Below are positions 21,113-32,600 of a DNA stretch of 33,555 bases, piece by piece. Within the stretch, counting starts at the first letter, position 1. Every line of letters begins with the position of its first letter. The position numbers and the translations under genes were made by a program. Source of the stretch: Hofstenia miamia (lineage: Eukaryota; Xenacoelomorpha; Acoela; Hofsteniidae). The stretch is taken from contig CABFPE010000212.1 in the NCBI GenBank assembly GCA_900660155.1, positions 1,005,033-1,038,587 on the forward strand. The letters are read 5' to 3'. The notes beneath the pieces are model-generated. The model did no database searches, had not been told where the DNA came from, and saw nothing but the letters and a program-made list of their open reading frames with translations.

Positions 21113-23088
21113 TTAGCTTTGCAGAGGCGCAAGGACACATGTCCAGACCAATTTAAAGTTTGCAGCAAGTTGCACTCCAAGATGAGCATGATGAGGAGAA
21201 AAGGATTCGAATTTGCAATATATTGCCTGAATATTCGGATTCGAATTTTAAATAAGGAAGTTGATTAGCAACGCGCTAATACAGGAGCACACGAAAATCA
21301 ATATAAAGAACTTCTAAAAGTATATAAAACCATGACCTACTGAGAACATAAGACACACATGAAATTTCTGAAATTCAATATTAACGTAAAATGAGCTCGA
21401 CAATATTGAAAGGAGTTCATTTGTGTAATTTATTCCTTTCATGTGTTTATTATTAAAGTGTGACTCGGTGATTCTGCAGAACCGAAAGATTTAAGGACCT
21501 GTCATCAGTGTGCAACGCTGACCTATAATGCAAATAGCAATTTTATTATCAAGCATTGAAAGCTTTAAGCATGTCATTTTCAAAAAATTTATCATTTTCA
21601 CCAATTGCAACCGGATCACAAAATGTGTGTTCGGCCCTGATGGAATTTGACCATGTGACCCGGCAAGACCCGTTAAAATAGTAAAATATATCAACCGTGA
21701 TCCAAGTTGACTAATTTTTAGATATTGCAATGAAGCAGCACATTATGCTGTTTTTCACTGACATTCGAGTGCTTCGTCTCATTTTAGAGATAAAAATATA
21801 ATTTAAAGACAAGGTTTTAGCGTCCTCATAAATTAGGGTATAAAAACTATCCTAACAGGTTGTTATGAAGCAACAACAGAGTGCAAATCCTCAATTTGAA
21901 ATATCCCGCTTGGGAATGATTCTTCTGTGACACTATTAAATTTCGTAATCTAATGTAATTCTCTTTTCTGTTAACATAGAATGAAGAAATTTTTACATTT
22001 GATTGCAATGATGAACACCTACAATAATTTTCAGAATCATAGACTAAAAACTAAATTGAATTGTCCAAATTTGTGAACCGATTCGCGTTTATCTGCCTCC
22101 TATGTAGTGCTATGTTATGAAGATCTGAAGGAGTGCATACTTTGAGTGACAATTTTTTTAACGCACTATGTAATAGTTACTATTCAGACCTTTTGCAATT
22201 AGCTTGCTTTCATCTTGCGAAATAAGCTATCAAATGAATCACAAAGCTTTTAGTTTTGCTTTGAAACGCACTTAAACTTTTCAATTTAAAATGCTAAAAT
22301 TGCAGAATTCATATTATTAATAGTCATGTTAGGATGCATCTTGATATCATTTATTCAGAAGTTTTTCCTATTTTAATAGGAAGATTTTCCATACTTGTGC
22401 ATACGTGTGTATAATCTGTAAATATTCTAAAAATCCCCAATAAGTATATAAATTAAAAATAATCATTGATATAGTATATGGAAAACCTCACTTCAAAATA
22501 ATTTATATTGTGCAGCGATGAAATGATGTGTTTCTACTTTTAGAACTATTCTTATACCTAGTAATTGATTTTACCTTAAACTGCCTCACGGAACCTTAAA
22601 GACACACAGTATTAAGATTTTTCAAAGAAAATTGCAATTTTTTTGATAAAAACCTTCAAACTTTTCTCATAGCTAATTTTCATTTATAACGGAAACAAAA
22701 TCCACCAACTAAGGTCAAATATTTATTTGTATGTCATGCTCAAAGTCAGAGTCCGTGATCCTACAAAATTGCATCACCAGAATAGATTTGAAAAGTAAAT
22801 GTATTAGAGGACACTCCTCTTTCATGAATAGTTTATTATAATTGCAAAGATCTACAAGACTCAATACTCTGCTGAAAATTGCCCAAACAGAAAATTTAAA
22901 CGCATTTATAAATTCGAAGACAACCTAATTAAGCTTAAAATTTCAGGTGAATAAAATTTTAAAGAGTTAAGCAAAATATGCAAAATATAAAAACTAAAAT
23001 TTCACAGTTGAGAAATATTAATTTAATAAATTCACCTTTTAAATAGCTTCACCCTAAAACGTCAATAGCAAAAAACAGGATACTAAAA
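21113..23088. other. Intergenic DNA, nothing recognised
   Basis: About 2 kb of AT-rich sequence. I see no coding region, tRNA or convincing element termini. Confidence 0.4.
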
Positions 23089-23292
23089 CAGAGGCGGATC
23101 CAGAAATTTACGCTAAGAGGTATGTGCTCTTCCTAATTTTATTAAATTAATAAACGTGTTGTAAAAATTGAAAGTAAATATTACAGAGATCAAATAAAAT
23201 AATTTGCTGTGCTAAATGTACTCAATACATTTTTTAAATTTGCAGTTAAGAGGGGTCATGCACCCGGAACGCCCTCTGTGAATCCGCAATTG
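23089..23292. mobile_element. Probable hAT MITE, 204 bp
   Basis: It starts CAGAGGCGGATCCAGAAATT, and the right end read on the minus strand starts CAATTGCGGATTCACAGAGG. The shared pattern CANNNGCGGATYCA resembles the widespread CAGTGGCGGATCCAG hAT terminus. The interior also has the GAGGGGTCATGCACCC type of GC-rich rim around an AT-rich core. The flanking octamers (TACTAAAA and CAAAAGTC) do not match, so the insertion is old or the ends are off by some bases. Confidence 0.6.
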
Positions 23293-23412
23293 CAAAAGTC
23301 ATAATCTCAAGCAACCCATTGTAAAGTAAAAAATAAATAATATTAATAAGAAGTGCGTCCAAATTTTAGCCATAAAAATATTATTTTTGACTTAAGCTTT
23401 AGTATTTTTAGC

Positions 23413-23595
23413 TTATTGTGACCTAAAATCTAAAAACAAGGCAAACTTTCCAATTTTGAACAATTTATAAGCAAGCGATGAAAGACATGAAATATTACAA
23501 ATGCTCTCAGAGAGAAAATTGGGTGGCCTTTGCATTGCGTTTTTTAGCATTGAGAAACTTCTTTTCATTTCTGTATTGGGTAGAGCTGACTTCAC
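23413..23595 (-). pseudogene. Possible hAT transposase C-terminal (dimerisation) fragment
   Basis: The minus-strand frame reads KSALPNTEMKRSFSMLKN, then NFLSESICNIS and SSLAYKL. The spacing resembles the hAT dimerisation motif (PxSNxxxERxFSxLKxxK followed by LxxExLNxLxxL). Key residues differ and the rest of the transposase is not next to it. The assignment is tentative. Confidence 0.35.
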
Positions 23596-24179
23596 TTCCT
23601 TCCATTATTCAAATATAAAATGAACAATGAAAGTTGGAAATATGCACATTTAGGAATGCAAACCTCCTTATTGACCTTATTGACTTTATTTTTAAACATT
23701 GACCAAAATTGGAGCGCATTGATCTTATTGACTTTTTGGTGGCCCTATTATAAGTCTATTAACAATAAGAGAACATTACTTGTTGATCAAGTAATTATAT
23801 CAAAAAATAAAGACAATATTCTTTCTTGTCAAAACATTGATCAATTAGGAAAAATTAATGGCATTCACATTAAGAACTCGACAAATTTTTCACTAGTTTA
23901 AAATTTTGAAGCATGAGCATGTTGATGATATCAACAACTTCAAAATGAAGTTATGCAATTTTAAAAAATATCTGATTTGAAAATGAAATAAGTGTTATTT
24001 TTTCACAATTAGGTACTACCTAGAAAAGATGCAAAGATGTTATTGTCAAAGTTTTACCTAACTTAAGATGTACTTAATGGGAATATTGTCAATCAATTTT
24101 ATGCTTCCACTTCAACAATTGATAGGTATGTTCAAATTGCAGTGATCTCTTGTGATGACATTCGAATATAAACCTGCAT
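23596..24179. other. Unassigned sequence
   Basis: The plus-strand frame 23620-23901 (93 codons) contains short internal repeats of the type TTATTGACTTTAT and no recognised domain. No gene is called. Confidence 0.35.
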
Positions 24180-24490
24180 CAGGTCTACTATCCCTGCTAA
24201 GAACCTGGACTTAATGACTTACCCAGTAGCAGTGTTGCACAGTCGGTAGAGGAATGCTACGTGTTGTAGTTGTTTCCTTGCTAGGACTTATTTCCTTATG
24301 CATTTTGCATAGCACTGCATGCATCTAGGAGGAGACATTACTTCGTCACTGGATTCACTTTTGCACTAAAGTTGAGAGAAACATAACTTCCTTCTCCATT
24401 TGCGGCTGGTAAGGCCTGCAAAAATACTACCTTTAACCGGCCTGTAAAGCATGCGGGCAGGTGTGCAACTCTGCCCAGTAGAGTGTTTTC
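24180..24490. repeat. GC-richer block of unknown origin, possible SINE
   Basis: This roughly 300-base block is visibly richer in G and C than its surroundings and contains short palindromes (TGCATGCA, AGCATGC) and a stretch TTGCACAGTCGGTAGAGG that faintly resembles a tRNA A box. No matching B box is found, and no tail or target duplication is clear. I call it only a candidate repeat. Confidence 0.25.
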
Positions 24491-24779
24491 ACAAATTGCA
24501 AGAGAAATGATTAAGTTCCAATTTTATAGAAAACTTCAAAATATTTCGAAAGGATTGAAATCTAAGCAAATCTGAAATACTTAGAGTTGGTTAAGCATTG
24601 GAATTAATAATACCATTGGTACATGAAACATATTCAATGATTTCTAAGCAGAAAAACTGTTATACTCTTAGTTACTATTTTAATGCTATTTCAAATAGAC
24701 TATTGTAAGCCACTTTAACATGGATTACGTGACTCTAATATTACATTACTACAGAGCATTACAAAATTTGCAGCGCACT

Positions 24780-25103
24780 TCGGTTTCACTATTCCGCGTT
24801 ATTCGCATTCCACTGTGCTTTCAGATTGTATGCAGTTTCTGACAACCACCGAAAGCTTGCTAAATAAGCGGAATCATGTTCAGCTACTGTTATTCCTTTA
24901 TACCACTATCAGTGGAAGCTCTAGGAGGATGGTCACCAATTGCTATCAAAGTATTCTTTTATGTCTTCTGCCAGAGGTGCCTCTTGCGATCTGAATACGA
25001 TTTCTACATATTTTTCCAGCAATTGTCAGTAATTTACAGCAGGGAAATGCTACACTTCTATTATCAAGGTATGGTGGTTAGGGTTCAAGCAATTCATGTC
25101 TAA
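24780..25103 (+). pseudogene. Possible C-terminal fragment of a retrotransposon ORF
   Basis: The frame 24876-25103 contains YSFIPLSVEALGGWSPIAIK, then FFQQLSVIYSREM and a C-terminal YYQGM. The order FxPLxVExxGxW, then LSxxxxR, then xxxG resembles the conserved tail found after the reverse transcriptase in some multicopy animal and algal retroelements. The upstream RT is not present, and no 3' tail is seen. The family is unknown. Confidence 0.35.
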
Positions 25104-25321
25104 TCTGTGAAATCTGGAACACAAACTCATTAAATAGTGTTATCCACAGCATCTAAACCGTTGTACAAGTCTTCCAGTATCGATCACCCAAAAAAATCAT
25201 TGTAATGTAAAACTTTATATGTATTTATTTTCGTTCTTTAAAAAAACAATTTTAAATTTGGTAATTCTTAAACATTCTATTTTGTATTGTTAATTTATAA
25301 AATATGAATGAATTAAAATAT

Positions 25322-25524
25322 TCGTTTTCATGTTTGATATCGAAAAAAATATTCAGGTACCTCAAAACTTAAGTAACATTATAAAGGATTATGTCAGTTT
25401 ACGTATAAAGCGAATGGCTCACACGATTAAGAACCCTTTTGTTCTGCAATATATTTATGAAGGTCCTCATCTATGGAATTCCTTTTCCAGTACATCGAAA
25501 TCTTCAACAAATTTGCTTTTTTAA
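25322..25524 (+). pseudogene. Probable LINE C-terminal fragment
   Basis: The frame 25330-25524 has SLRIKRMAHTIKNPFVLQYI followed by EGPHLWNSF. The pattern of a basic stretch, then a short NPF or NSF block and WNxF resembles the last 60 residues of CR1/Jockey-type LINE proteins (RNSFxxxAxxxWNxLP). No other part of the element is adjacent. Confidence 0.4.
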
Positions 25525-25898
25525 ATACTATTTGTATATATACACACTGTATTTTTGAACGTTTTATCCAGATCTTATTTTCTTCTAAAGCACAAGTTTC
25601 CTGGTTTGTCTGCATTTTTTGCTACTAGGACTCTGTCACTATAACATATCAGATCTGCAAGCGTCACAAAGGTTCTCTGAGATTCTTTTTGCAAACCTTT
25701 AAATAACAGCAGAATCTCAGCAAAAAGTATTGTCAATTTCCAAATTATGGACAGTCTATTCTATGATTTTAAGAAGGCAAGAGCCTGATTCCGTTCATCC
25801 AATTAATACACTTATTTTTTTGTATCGAGTAAATTTATAGATTTCAAACATCAATTTTTATTTTGCCCTATGCCGCTCAGTTAAATAAAATCACAATT

Positions 25899-25945
25899 AC
25901 TGGGCGGTAAAATTTCATCACCGCGCGGCATATTTGCCGCCCAGT
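25899..25945. repeat. GC-rich hairpin
   Basis: ACTGGGCGG at 25899-25907 pairs with CCGCCCAGT at 25937-25945, and the stem extends with AAA/TTT after one mismatch-type position. The loop holds a second small inverted pair (CGGT / ACCG type) and CGCG. A related GCCGCTCAGT lies just upstream at 25872-25881. It stands out in AT-rich surroundings. The function is unknown; it could be the core of a fold-back element. Confidence 0.6.
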
Positions 25946-27489
25946 TTGTATGTTAGACGAGGCTAAGCTTTTAACAATCAAGCTTAATCAATGAAGAGGA
26001 AAATACTGTACTTAAAATCTTTTATATTGATTTTATGTACATAGGATTTTATAAAATATGTTATGGTTAAAAATTATCGAGCCAATTTAGGACAACTTTC
26101 AGAAATTTCAGTCAAACCAAGTTTAACTAACTACATCTATTTACGTGTTAGTCAATTGTCAGTTCCTGTTTTTTGCATTATTACGACCTTAATTTTTGAC
26201 CAATAAATAGCAGTCTTTTGAGAAAGTATGATAATTGCATGTCCGAGGGAATGATATGCTGCAATGAATACATTTATATTTACAGGGATTGTTCTTATTT
26301 GGACAATTCATATGTGTGACTTTTAGCAAAGAATATACACCGATGTGATTTTCTCGTGTCTATACATTCCACAGTTGGAGACATATATACATAATAATGC
26401 TACATAACATTGCACATCTGAAGAGAAATATGCATGCTGTTGTCAAGCAAGAACTTACCGGTACTTTTGGAGAAATTTCGCCAAAAATAATCGACGTTTG
26501 GTTATATCCGGTATTTTTAGTAAATATTATTTCCAACATTGAATCATTTAAACCACAAATCTTGCAACTTTGCGTTTTCAACGAACATTGTTTCTTTGAT
26601 TTCAGGAGTACTTAAGTTGGTTAAAAAATATCTGAGTACATTAGAATTTCTAGCTTAGGTGCTATCTTTTTAATACCCGGAACATTAGCTTTTGATTCAC
26701 AAGCAAAAACAAGTTCATTATTGTATTTCTTTAACTCTTTATTTTTCTATATTCGCAAGACATTTGTGTCGGGCATGGTAATCTATGGAATTATAGTACA
26801 TGCCCATAGCTGTGAATGATTTTACATGTGGATTAAAAAACATTAGTTCGTCAAGAGTTAAAACATGGTTCAGTTGCTTCTGTTGATGCCTTCAGTTGCT
26901 ACCAGTATGACTAAATATTGTTAAAACACTTTCTGAATAAAAGCTTATTTCATAAAAATGTTATTTGTAATTATAGTTATGAACTGTAACCAATATTTCT
27001 TTGTGAATCCTCCATTTTGAAAATAATTATTTTAAGATAAGACAAAGTATTCTATATTTAGAGACTTTACCTACAATTTCGAAAACTGATAAACCTTTAA
27101 ATAGGGTCGGTAAATGTACAAAATAAAATACATGCGCTATTTACAAGAAAGTTTTCATTTCAAGCTACTGATATTGTTGTCTTGGTTTAGTATAACACTA
27201 GTATCTCAAAATGTTGCAATTTCTATAAATTTTAAGATTGTCTAGTATTAATCAAACAAAGCACTTCACCAAGTTTTTTAAAAAATGTATCGTCCATAAA
27301 AAAAGATATTGACACTAAAAAATGTATTATTTAAAAAAATTCCATATAGAAGCAATTATAATATTTGTCGTAGGCGTTAACAAATGACCAACTGAGCTTC
27401 AACAACAAAAAATAATCATTTTAATCAGATACATACTAGTCACCATCAGACAAGGTTTTTATTTTCATAAATTGTGACTCTTTAAATAT
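25946..27489. other. Intergenic DNA, nothing recognised
   Basis: AT-rich. The overlapping open frames at 26360-26615 on both strands show no domain. Confidence 0.4.
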
Positions 27490-28155
27490 TACAAATGGTT
27501 CTATTATTAAGTATGCTGATGATAAACTGATTTGTCTTCAAACTCTTGAAAATTTAGACTTAACACATTCAATTCAAATCTTAGTATGAAGAAAAGAAAT
27601 TTAAAATTAATTATAGAAAGTCGCTGGAAATGATTATAAAATTGAAGAGAAAATTTGTTGATAATATATCTAAAATTGATTGCCATTACTCAGTAACAAC
27701 AATGAAATATCTTGGATTTACCATAAATAACAACATTTAAAAAACATATTGCTCAAGTTTATAAAAGATCAATGAGAAATTTCTATATAATTTTAAAGGT
27801 AAAAAGATTTTTAAATCAAGATGAAACTGAAATTTTATTTAACTCTCTAGTTAATTCTATTATAATTTACGGCATACAAGTACATGCGGGTGAATCAGAA
27901 ACACCCAAGCTTAACAACATATACAAGAAAGCGTTTAAATATAAAATTATTACTAAAAAATTAAATATTTTTAACATCATTAAAACAAACGACAAAGCAT
28001 TACATGAACACATTGAATACTCTCAAAAACATCCACTAAAACTATTCATTAGCAAAAGAACTGAATACACTACATTAAAATTAAGAAAAAACAATCCACC
28101 GAAATTATTCTCATCAAAGACCATATTCCCAGATCGATATTTCTCATGTTATTAA
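27490..28155 (+). pseudogene. LINE reverse transcriptase C-terminal half, degenerate (a third LINE family)
   Basis: It opens with SIIKYADDKLICLQ (about 27505-27540), the catalytic YADD block of reverse transcriptase, followed by frameshifts and stops. It then has TMKYLGFTINNN (about 27702-27735) and an open frame 27772-28155 with LFNSLVNSIIIYGIQ and LNNIYKKAFKYKI, the usual order of a LINE thumb region. The sequence differs clearly from copies A-C and from the element at the window start. Its 3' end abuts the (TTA)n tail of the R4-like element on the opposite strand. Confidence 0.65.
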
Positions 28156-28220
28156 TTATTTATATTTCTTTTGGTTTTGTAGTTTGTAGTGTAGTTTACT
28201 GTATTGTAAGCTTAATTAAA

Positions 28221-29679
28221 TTTATTATTATTCTTGCATCTCACATCTTCATGTTGGTATCCCTCTCAGCTCAGGGAACTCACCAGTTCCCAGGGAGTCT
28301 GAGAGCTTTCCTCAGGACTCTAGCTGTTCCTAGCAATGCTGCCTTCTGTGCTACCGCTCCTCCCCACTTTGGTACTCCTAACTCCTCCAAGTATCTCTTA
28401 TGCTTCTTACTCACTGCTCCTAGTGCTCCTACTACGACCGGGACTACTTTAACCTTCTTTAACTTCCACAGCCTTGTATTTCCTCTGCCAACTCCCTGTA
28501 CTTGTCTATCTTCTCTTTCTCCTTGCTTTCTACATTCTTGTCCTTTGTTACAGCTATATCTATCACTGTTTCTAATATTTTCTCTTTGTATACCACTACT
28601 ATGTCTGGCCTCCTTGCTTCTATCACCTTGCTTGTCTGTATGTTGAAGTCCCACAGTATCTTAACTTTCTCATTCTCAATGGCTCCCTGCGGCTTGTGCT
28701 CATACCAATTGTCTCCTGCTTCTAACCCATGCTGCCTGCTGAAGCTCCAGTGTACCATTCGTCTTACCTTGTCATGCCTGAACCAATACTCATTCTGCGC
28801 CAACTTCTCACATTCTGCTATCAGATGATCTACTGTCTAACACTTTGTCTTACATAGCCTACACCTATCACTTACTTCCACTCTTCTATCTACACGCTTC
28901 TTCACCCAGTTTGTTCTTATCGCTTTCTCCTTTGCTGTCATTATCATCTGTTTCCCTTTTAAGTTCTGCTTTCTTTAACCACATGTTGCAATCTTCTCTG
29001 TCACACTTTTCTGTGTTCCCCCAGTATTCTCCATGCATTGCCTTCTGCCTAGACATTGTTTGTCTCTCAGATTCCATCCTACTCTGGTATACCTTCTTTC
29101 CTTCAGTGTCAGCTCTTATCTTCATTAATTCCTTAGTGACCTCCAGTAGTGACTCCTTAGGTTGCTTTTCTACATATTCTTTAGCCCCAGTGCTTCTGCT
29201 TCTACAGTTTCCTATACACTTAGTAGTCCTTTCCCTCCCTTATGCCTTGCCATGTACAGCCTATCTACATCTCCATTTAAGTTGAATTCTCTCTCTGCTG
29301 CTAGTATCTTCCTTGTCTCCCGGCCTAATTCCCTCAGTTCATTCTTGTTCCACCTAACTATTCCTGCCGAATATCTCATCACTGGTATCACCTACATATT
29401 AATTGCCTTTATACTGTTCTGCTCATTTAATGCTGACTTCTGTAGTACTTTCATTACTCTCGTTTTGTATTCTTTTCTTAACCTCGTCTTCATTTCCTCA
29501 TGATCTGTTCTATCTTTCTCTATCACACCTAAGTACTTGTACCCCTCTTTGACTTCTTCAATCTTATCCCCACTACTCGTCCTCAAACCATCTCCATCTA
29601 TGCACTTGCCTCTGGTCATTGTCACTGTCGCATACTTACCTAATCCAAATTCCAACCCAGAATCTCTGCTTGCCTTCTT
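28221..29679 (-). mobile_element. R4/NeSL-type non-LTR element, 3' part with zinc motif and restriction-like endonuclease
   Basis: The minus strand reads, in order and across frames: SGLEFGLGKYATVTM (near 29660), KYLGVIEKD (near 29535), MRYSAGIVRWNKNELRELG (near 29375), VDRLYMARHKGGKGLL (near 29260), MHGEYW (near 29035), WVKKRVDRR and CRLCKTKC (near 28860; the next codon is TAG at 28837-28839), H..AECEKLAQNEYWFRHDKV (near 28805), HKPQGAIENEKVKILWDFNI (near 28690), EARRPDIVVV with a downstream ETVIDIAV (near 28610) and, after a frameshift, VVPVVVGALGAVSKK (near 28440) and QKAALLGTARVLRK (28340), with the stop at 28280. This is the classic C-terminus of R4/NeSL-like elements: a Cys-His zinc motif, then a PD-(D/E)xK endonuclease. 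The 3' untranslated part is short and ends in an (AAT)n tail (28221-28232, plus strand TTATTATTATT). It has several stops and frameshifts and is inactive. Confidence 0.9.
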
Positions 29680-32600
29680 GAAGAAGAAGAAGAAGAAAAA
29701 TCTATATTCAGAAATTGTTTTAACAATAAATAGAAATACTGATAACAAATTCTGAAAGCGTCAAGAAAGTAATACAAAACTAAACAAAAAAAAAGAAAAC
29801 AACGAATATTTACAAATAAAAAGTGGTTAACTTGGGCTATGGCGATTGCTAGTTTCTATTAATAGAGTAATCAGGATTATAAAATTTATAACCTCGCCAT
29901 TTCAGTTTTTTTATATTATAAGTGCAAAAATATTTTTTAATATTCATTTTAAAGTTTTTTAATTTACTTATTTGTTTAATATATTTTGGTAATTCATTCC
30001 ACATATTTATAGCTGTGTTTAGAAATGAATTTTTCATTATTCTTTTCTTATACCTAATAGGTTGAATTATGTGTGTTCATTTATTTTGTTTATTGACTAT
30101 TTTTGCAGCAAGAAAGTCATTTTTGTAGTATGGGAAAGTATTGTTAACTATTTTGAAGAACGTCGTTAAGACATTTATATGGATGTAACATTGCGGATGT
30201 AAAAATAATTTTGAAATTTTTCTATATTCATTATTCTTATTAAAGCTATGATTATTTACTGCTACTTTAATAGCCCAATTTAGTTGCACTTGGAATTTCC
30301 TGAGAAATTGTTGGTTTATATCTGTGTAGAGTACATTGGCATAGTTAAAATGACTTAATATTAGAGCATATATTAATTGAATTTTTGCTTTAGTTGGAAG
30401 TTTTTGAGAAATTAAGTTAATTGCTTTAATCGATATGGCCATTTTTCTAATAACATGATTTAGTTGCTCTTCAAAATTTAGATGTATGTCAAAAATTATT
30501 CCGAGGTACTTAAAAGACTCAACCTGTTTTATTTGAATGCCGTTGAAATTAAGTTTGTATCTTGAAGTATCAGTAGATTTAGTTTTTGATTTAACAATAC
30601 AGAATTGAGTTTTTAGTGGATTTACTTTTAGTTTTATAGAGGCAAAATATTTAGCAAGAGAAGCACAGTTTGTTTCGAGAGTTTGAACCGCTTTTTCGGG
30701 AAATTTATTAGAATGAAATAATATTGTGTCATCTGCATATTGTATAACGTCACATGTTACTTGCTCGGACAAATCATTTATGTAAATATTAAATAATAAC
30801 GGACCCAAAATTGTACCCTGTGGAACCCCATTTTTAGTGCATACCCAATCTGAAAAAGATTCATTAATTTTAACTCTTTGCATGCGATTGTATAAGTAAC
30901 TGGAGATAAGACCTATGCTGTCATTAGAAAAACCTAGAATTTTAATTTTTTGTAGAAAGATACTGCGGTCTATGGAATCGAAAGCTTTCGAGAGGTCTAA
31001 GCAAGCAATTGCTGAGTATTCATTATCATTTATTGTTGATCGCCATTTTTCTGTAGCTTGTATTAAAGCGTCGCTCGTAGAAATACCTTTACGAAAACCA
31101 TATTGTGTTTTGGAGTAGAGATCATGTTTACAAAGATGTTCGTTAATTTGATTAAAAAGAATTCGTTCAAAAATTTTGCTGATTGGAGAAGTGATCGAAA
31201 TGGGTCTATAATTTTCGCAATCTTCGGGATCATTTCTTTTAAATAATGGTGTTATATTTGCCAATTTTAATTCATCTGGAAAAAAGGAGTGTTTTATACA
31301 ATTATTTAAAATGTAGCATATTGGTTCAGCTATTAAGTCACCTGAGAGTTTTAGGAACCACGTTGGTATTAGAGAGGGTCCACTGGATTTATTTTTTAAA
31401 CATTGTATCGACTTTATGATTTCATACTTTGTTGCAAAACGAAAAGAGAAAGAGGTTGGAGTTCCTTTGGGTTTATTAAGGCAAAAAGGTACATTCATAC
31501 CGTTGTAGTTTCCTAAATTTAGGAAAACTTCATTGAAAGCATTGCAGATTTCCTTCTTATTTGTAATGGATTTATCTTTATAGTATATTCTTTCTATTTC
31601 TTCGGTTCGCATGTTTTTTCTATTTAGCAAATTGTTAACAAATTCCCATTTATTTTTTTGGGAAGAAAGACTTTGATACTGAAAACGGGAATAATTATTA
31701 CTTGCTTTTCTTATAGCAATGTTACATAAATTTCGTGCAGATTTATAAGCATTATGATTTTCCAGTGTTTGGGAATTTAAGTATTTTTTTAATTTCTGTT
31801 TCTTTATTTCGATTAAATCGAGGCATTTAGAATCAATCCATGGTTTTGAAACATTATTCTGAGTTTTTTTGGTATTTTCGGATGAAAGAATATATTTTTC
31901 TGGGCAGCATATATCCAAATAGAAAAGTAAAGTTTTTGTAAAATGTGATAGCATTTCATTAGGTGTTAATGATGAATATATGGAATTCCAGTTTTCGACT
32001 TTTAAATTCTGTCGAAGTTTTTCGACATTTTCTGCTGATTTTTTTCGTATTTTTATCCAAGATTTAGAGGGTTTACAAACTTTTAGAATATTCGAATAAG
32101 TAGCTATAAGGCAGTGATCTGAGTATGGAAATTCAAAACAAAAATAATTATAAGACGAAGAATTTTCTGATATCATGAAATAGTCAATAAGCGTTTTACT
32201 ATTAGCAGAAATTCTAGAAGGAATTTTTTTATTTATTAGTGAAATATTGAAAGTATTGAGAAAATTGCCAAGCTTACTTTTTTCGTTATTGTTTAGAAGA
32301 TTTACATTCCAGTCTCCCATTACCATTATATTCGTGTTATAACTCAGAGCAGTAGAAAATTCATCTTCCATTTGTAAGAAAAAGTTATTTATATAAGTTT
32401 TATTTGGACAATAAGAGATATTTAATAATTGACTATTAAAATTTTTGTCTGGGTTTTGAATTTCAACCCAAAGACTTTCATAAGTTGAATCTTTTGCTAT
32501 ATCTGTCCTAAGTTTAGGTTTGAGTATTTTAGGTATTAAAAACATGACACCACCTCCTTTTGTCTTATTAAAATGAAAAGCTGGATTTCTGTCCTTTCTA

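Noticed and set aside
28146..29503. Several leucine- and serine-rich plus-strand frames that look like membrane proteins
   Set aside because: They are the antisense of the R4-type element; all recognisable motifs are on the minus strand.
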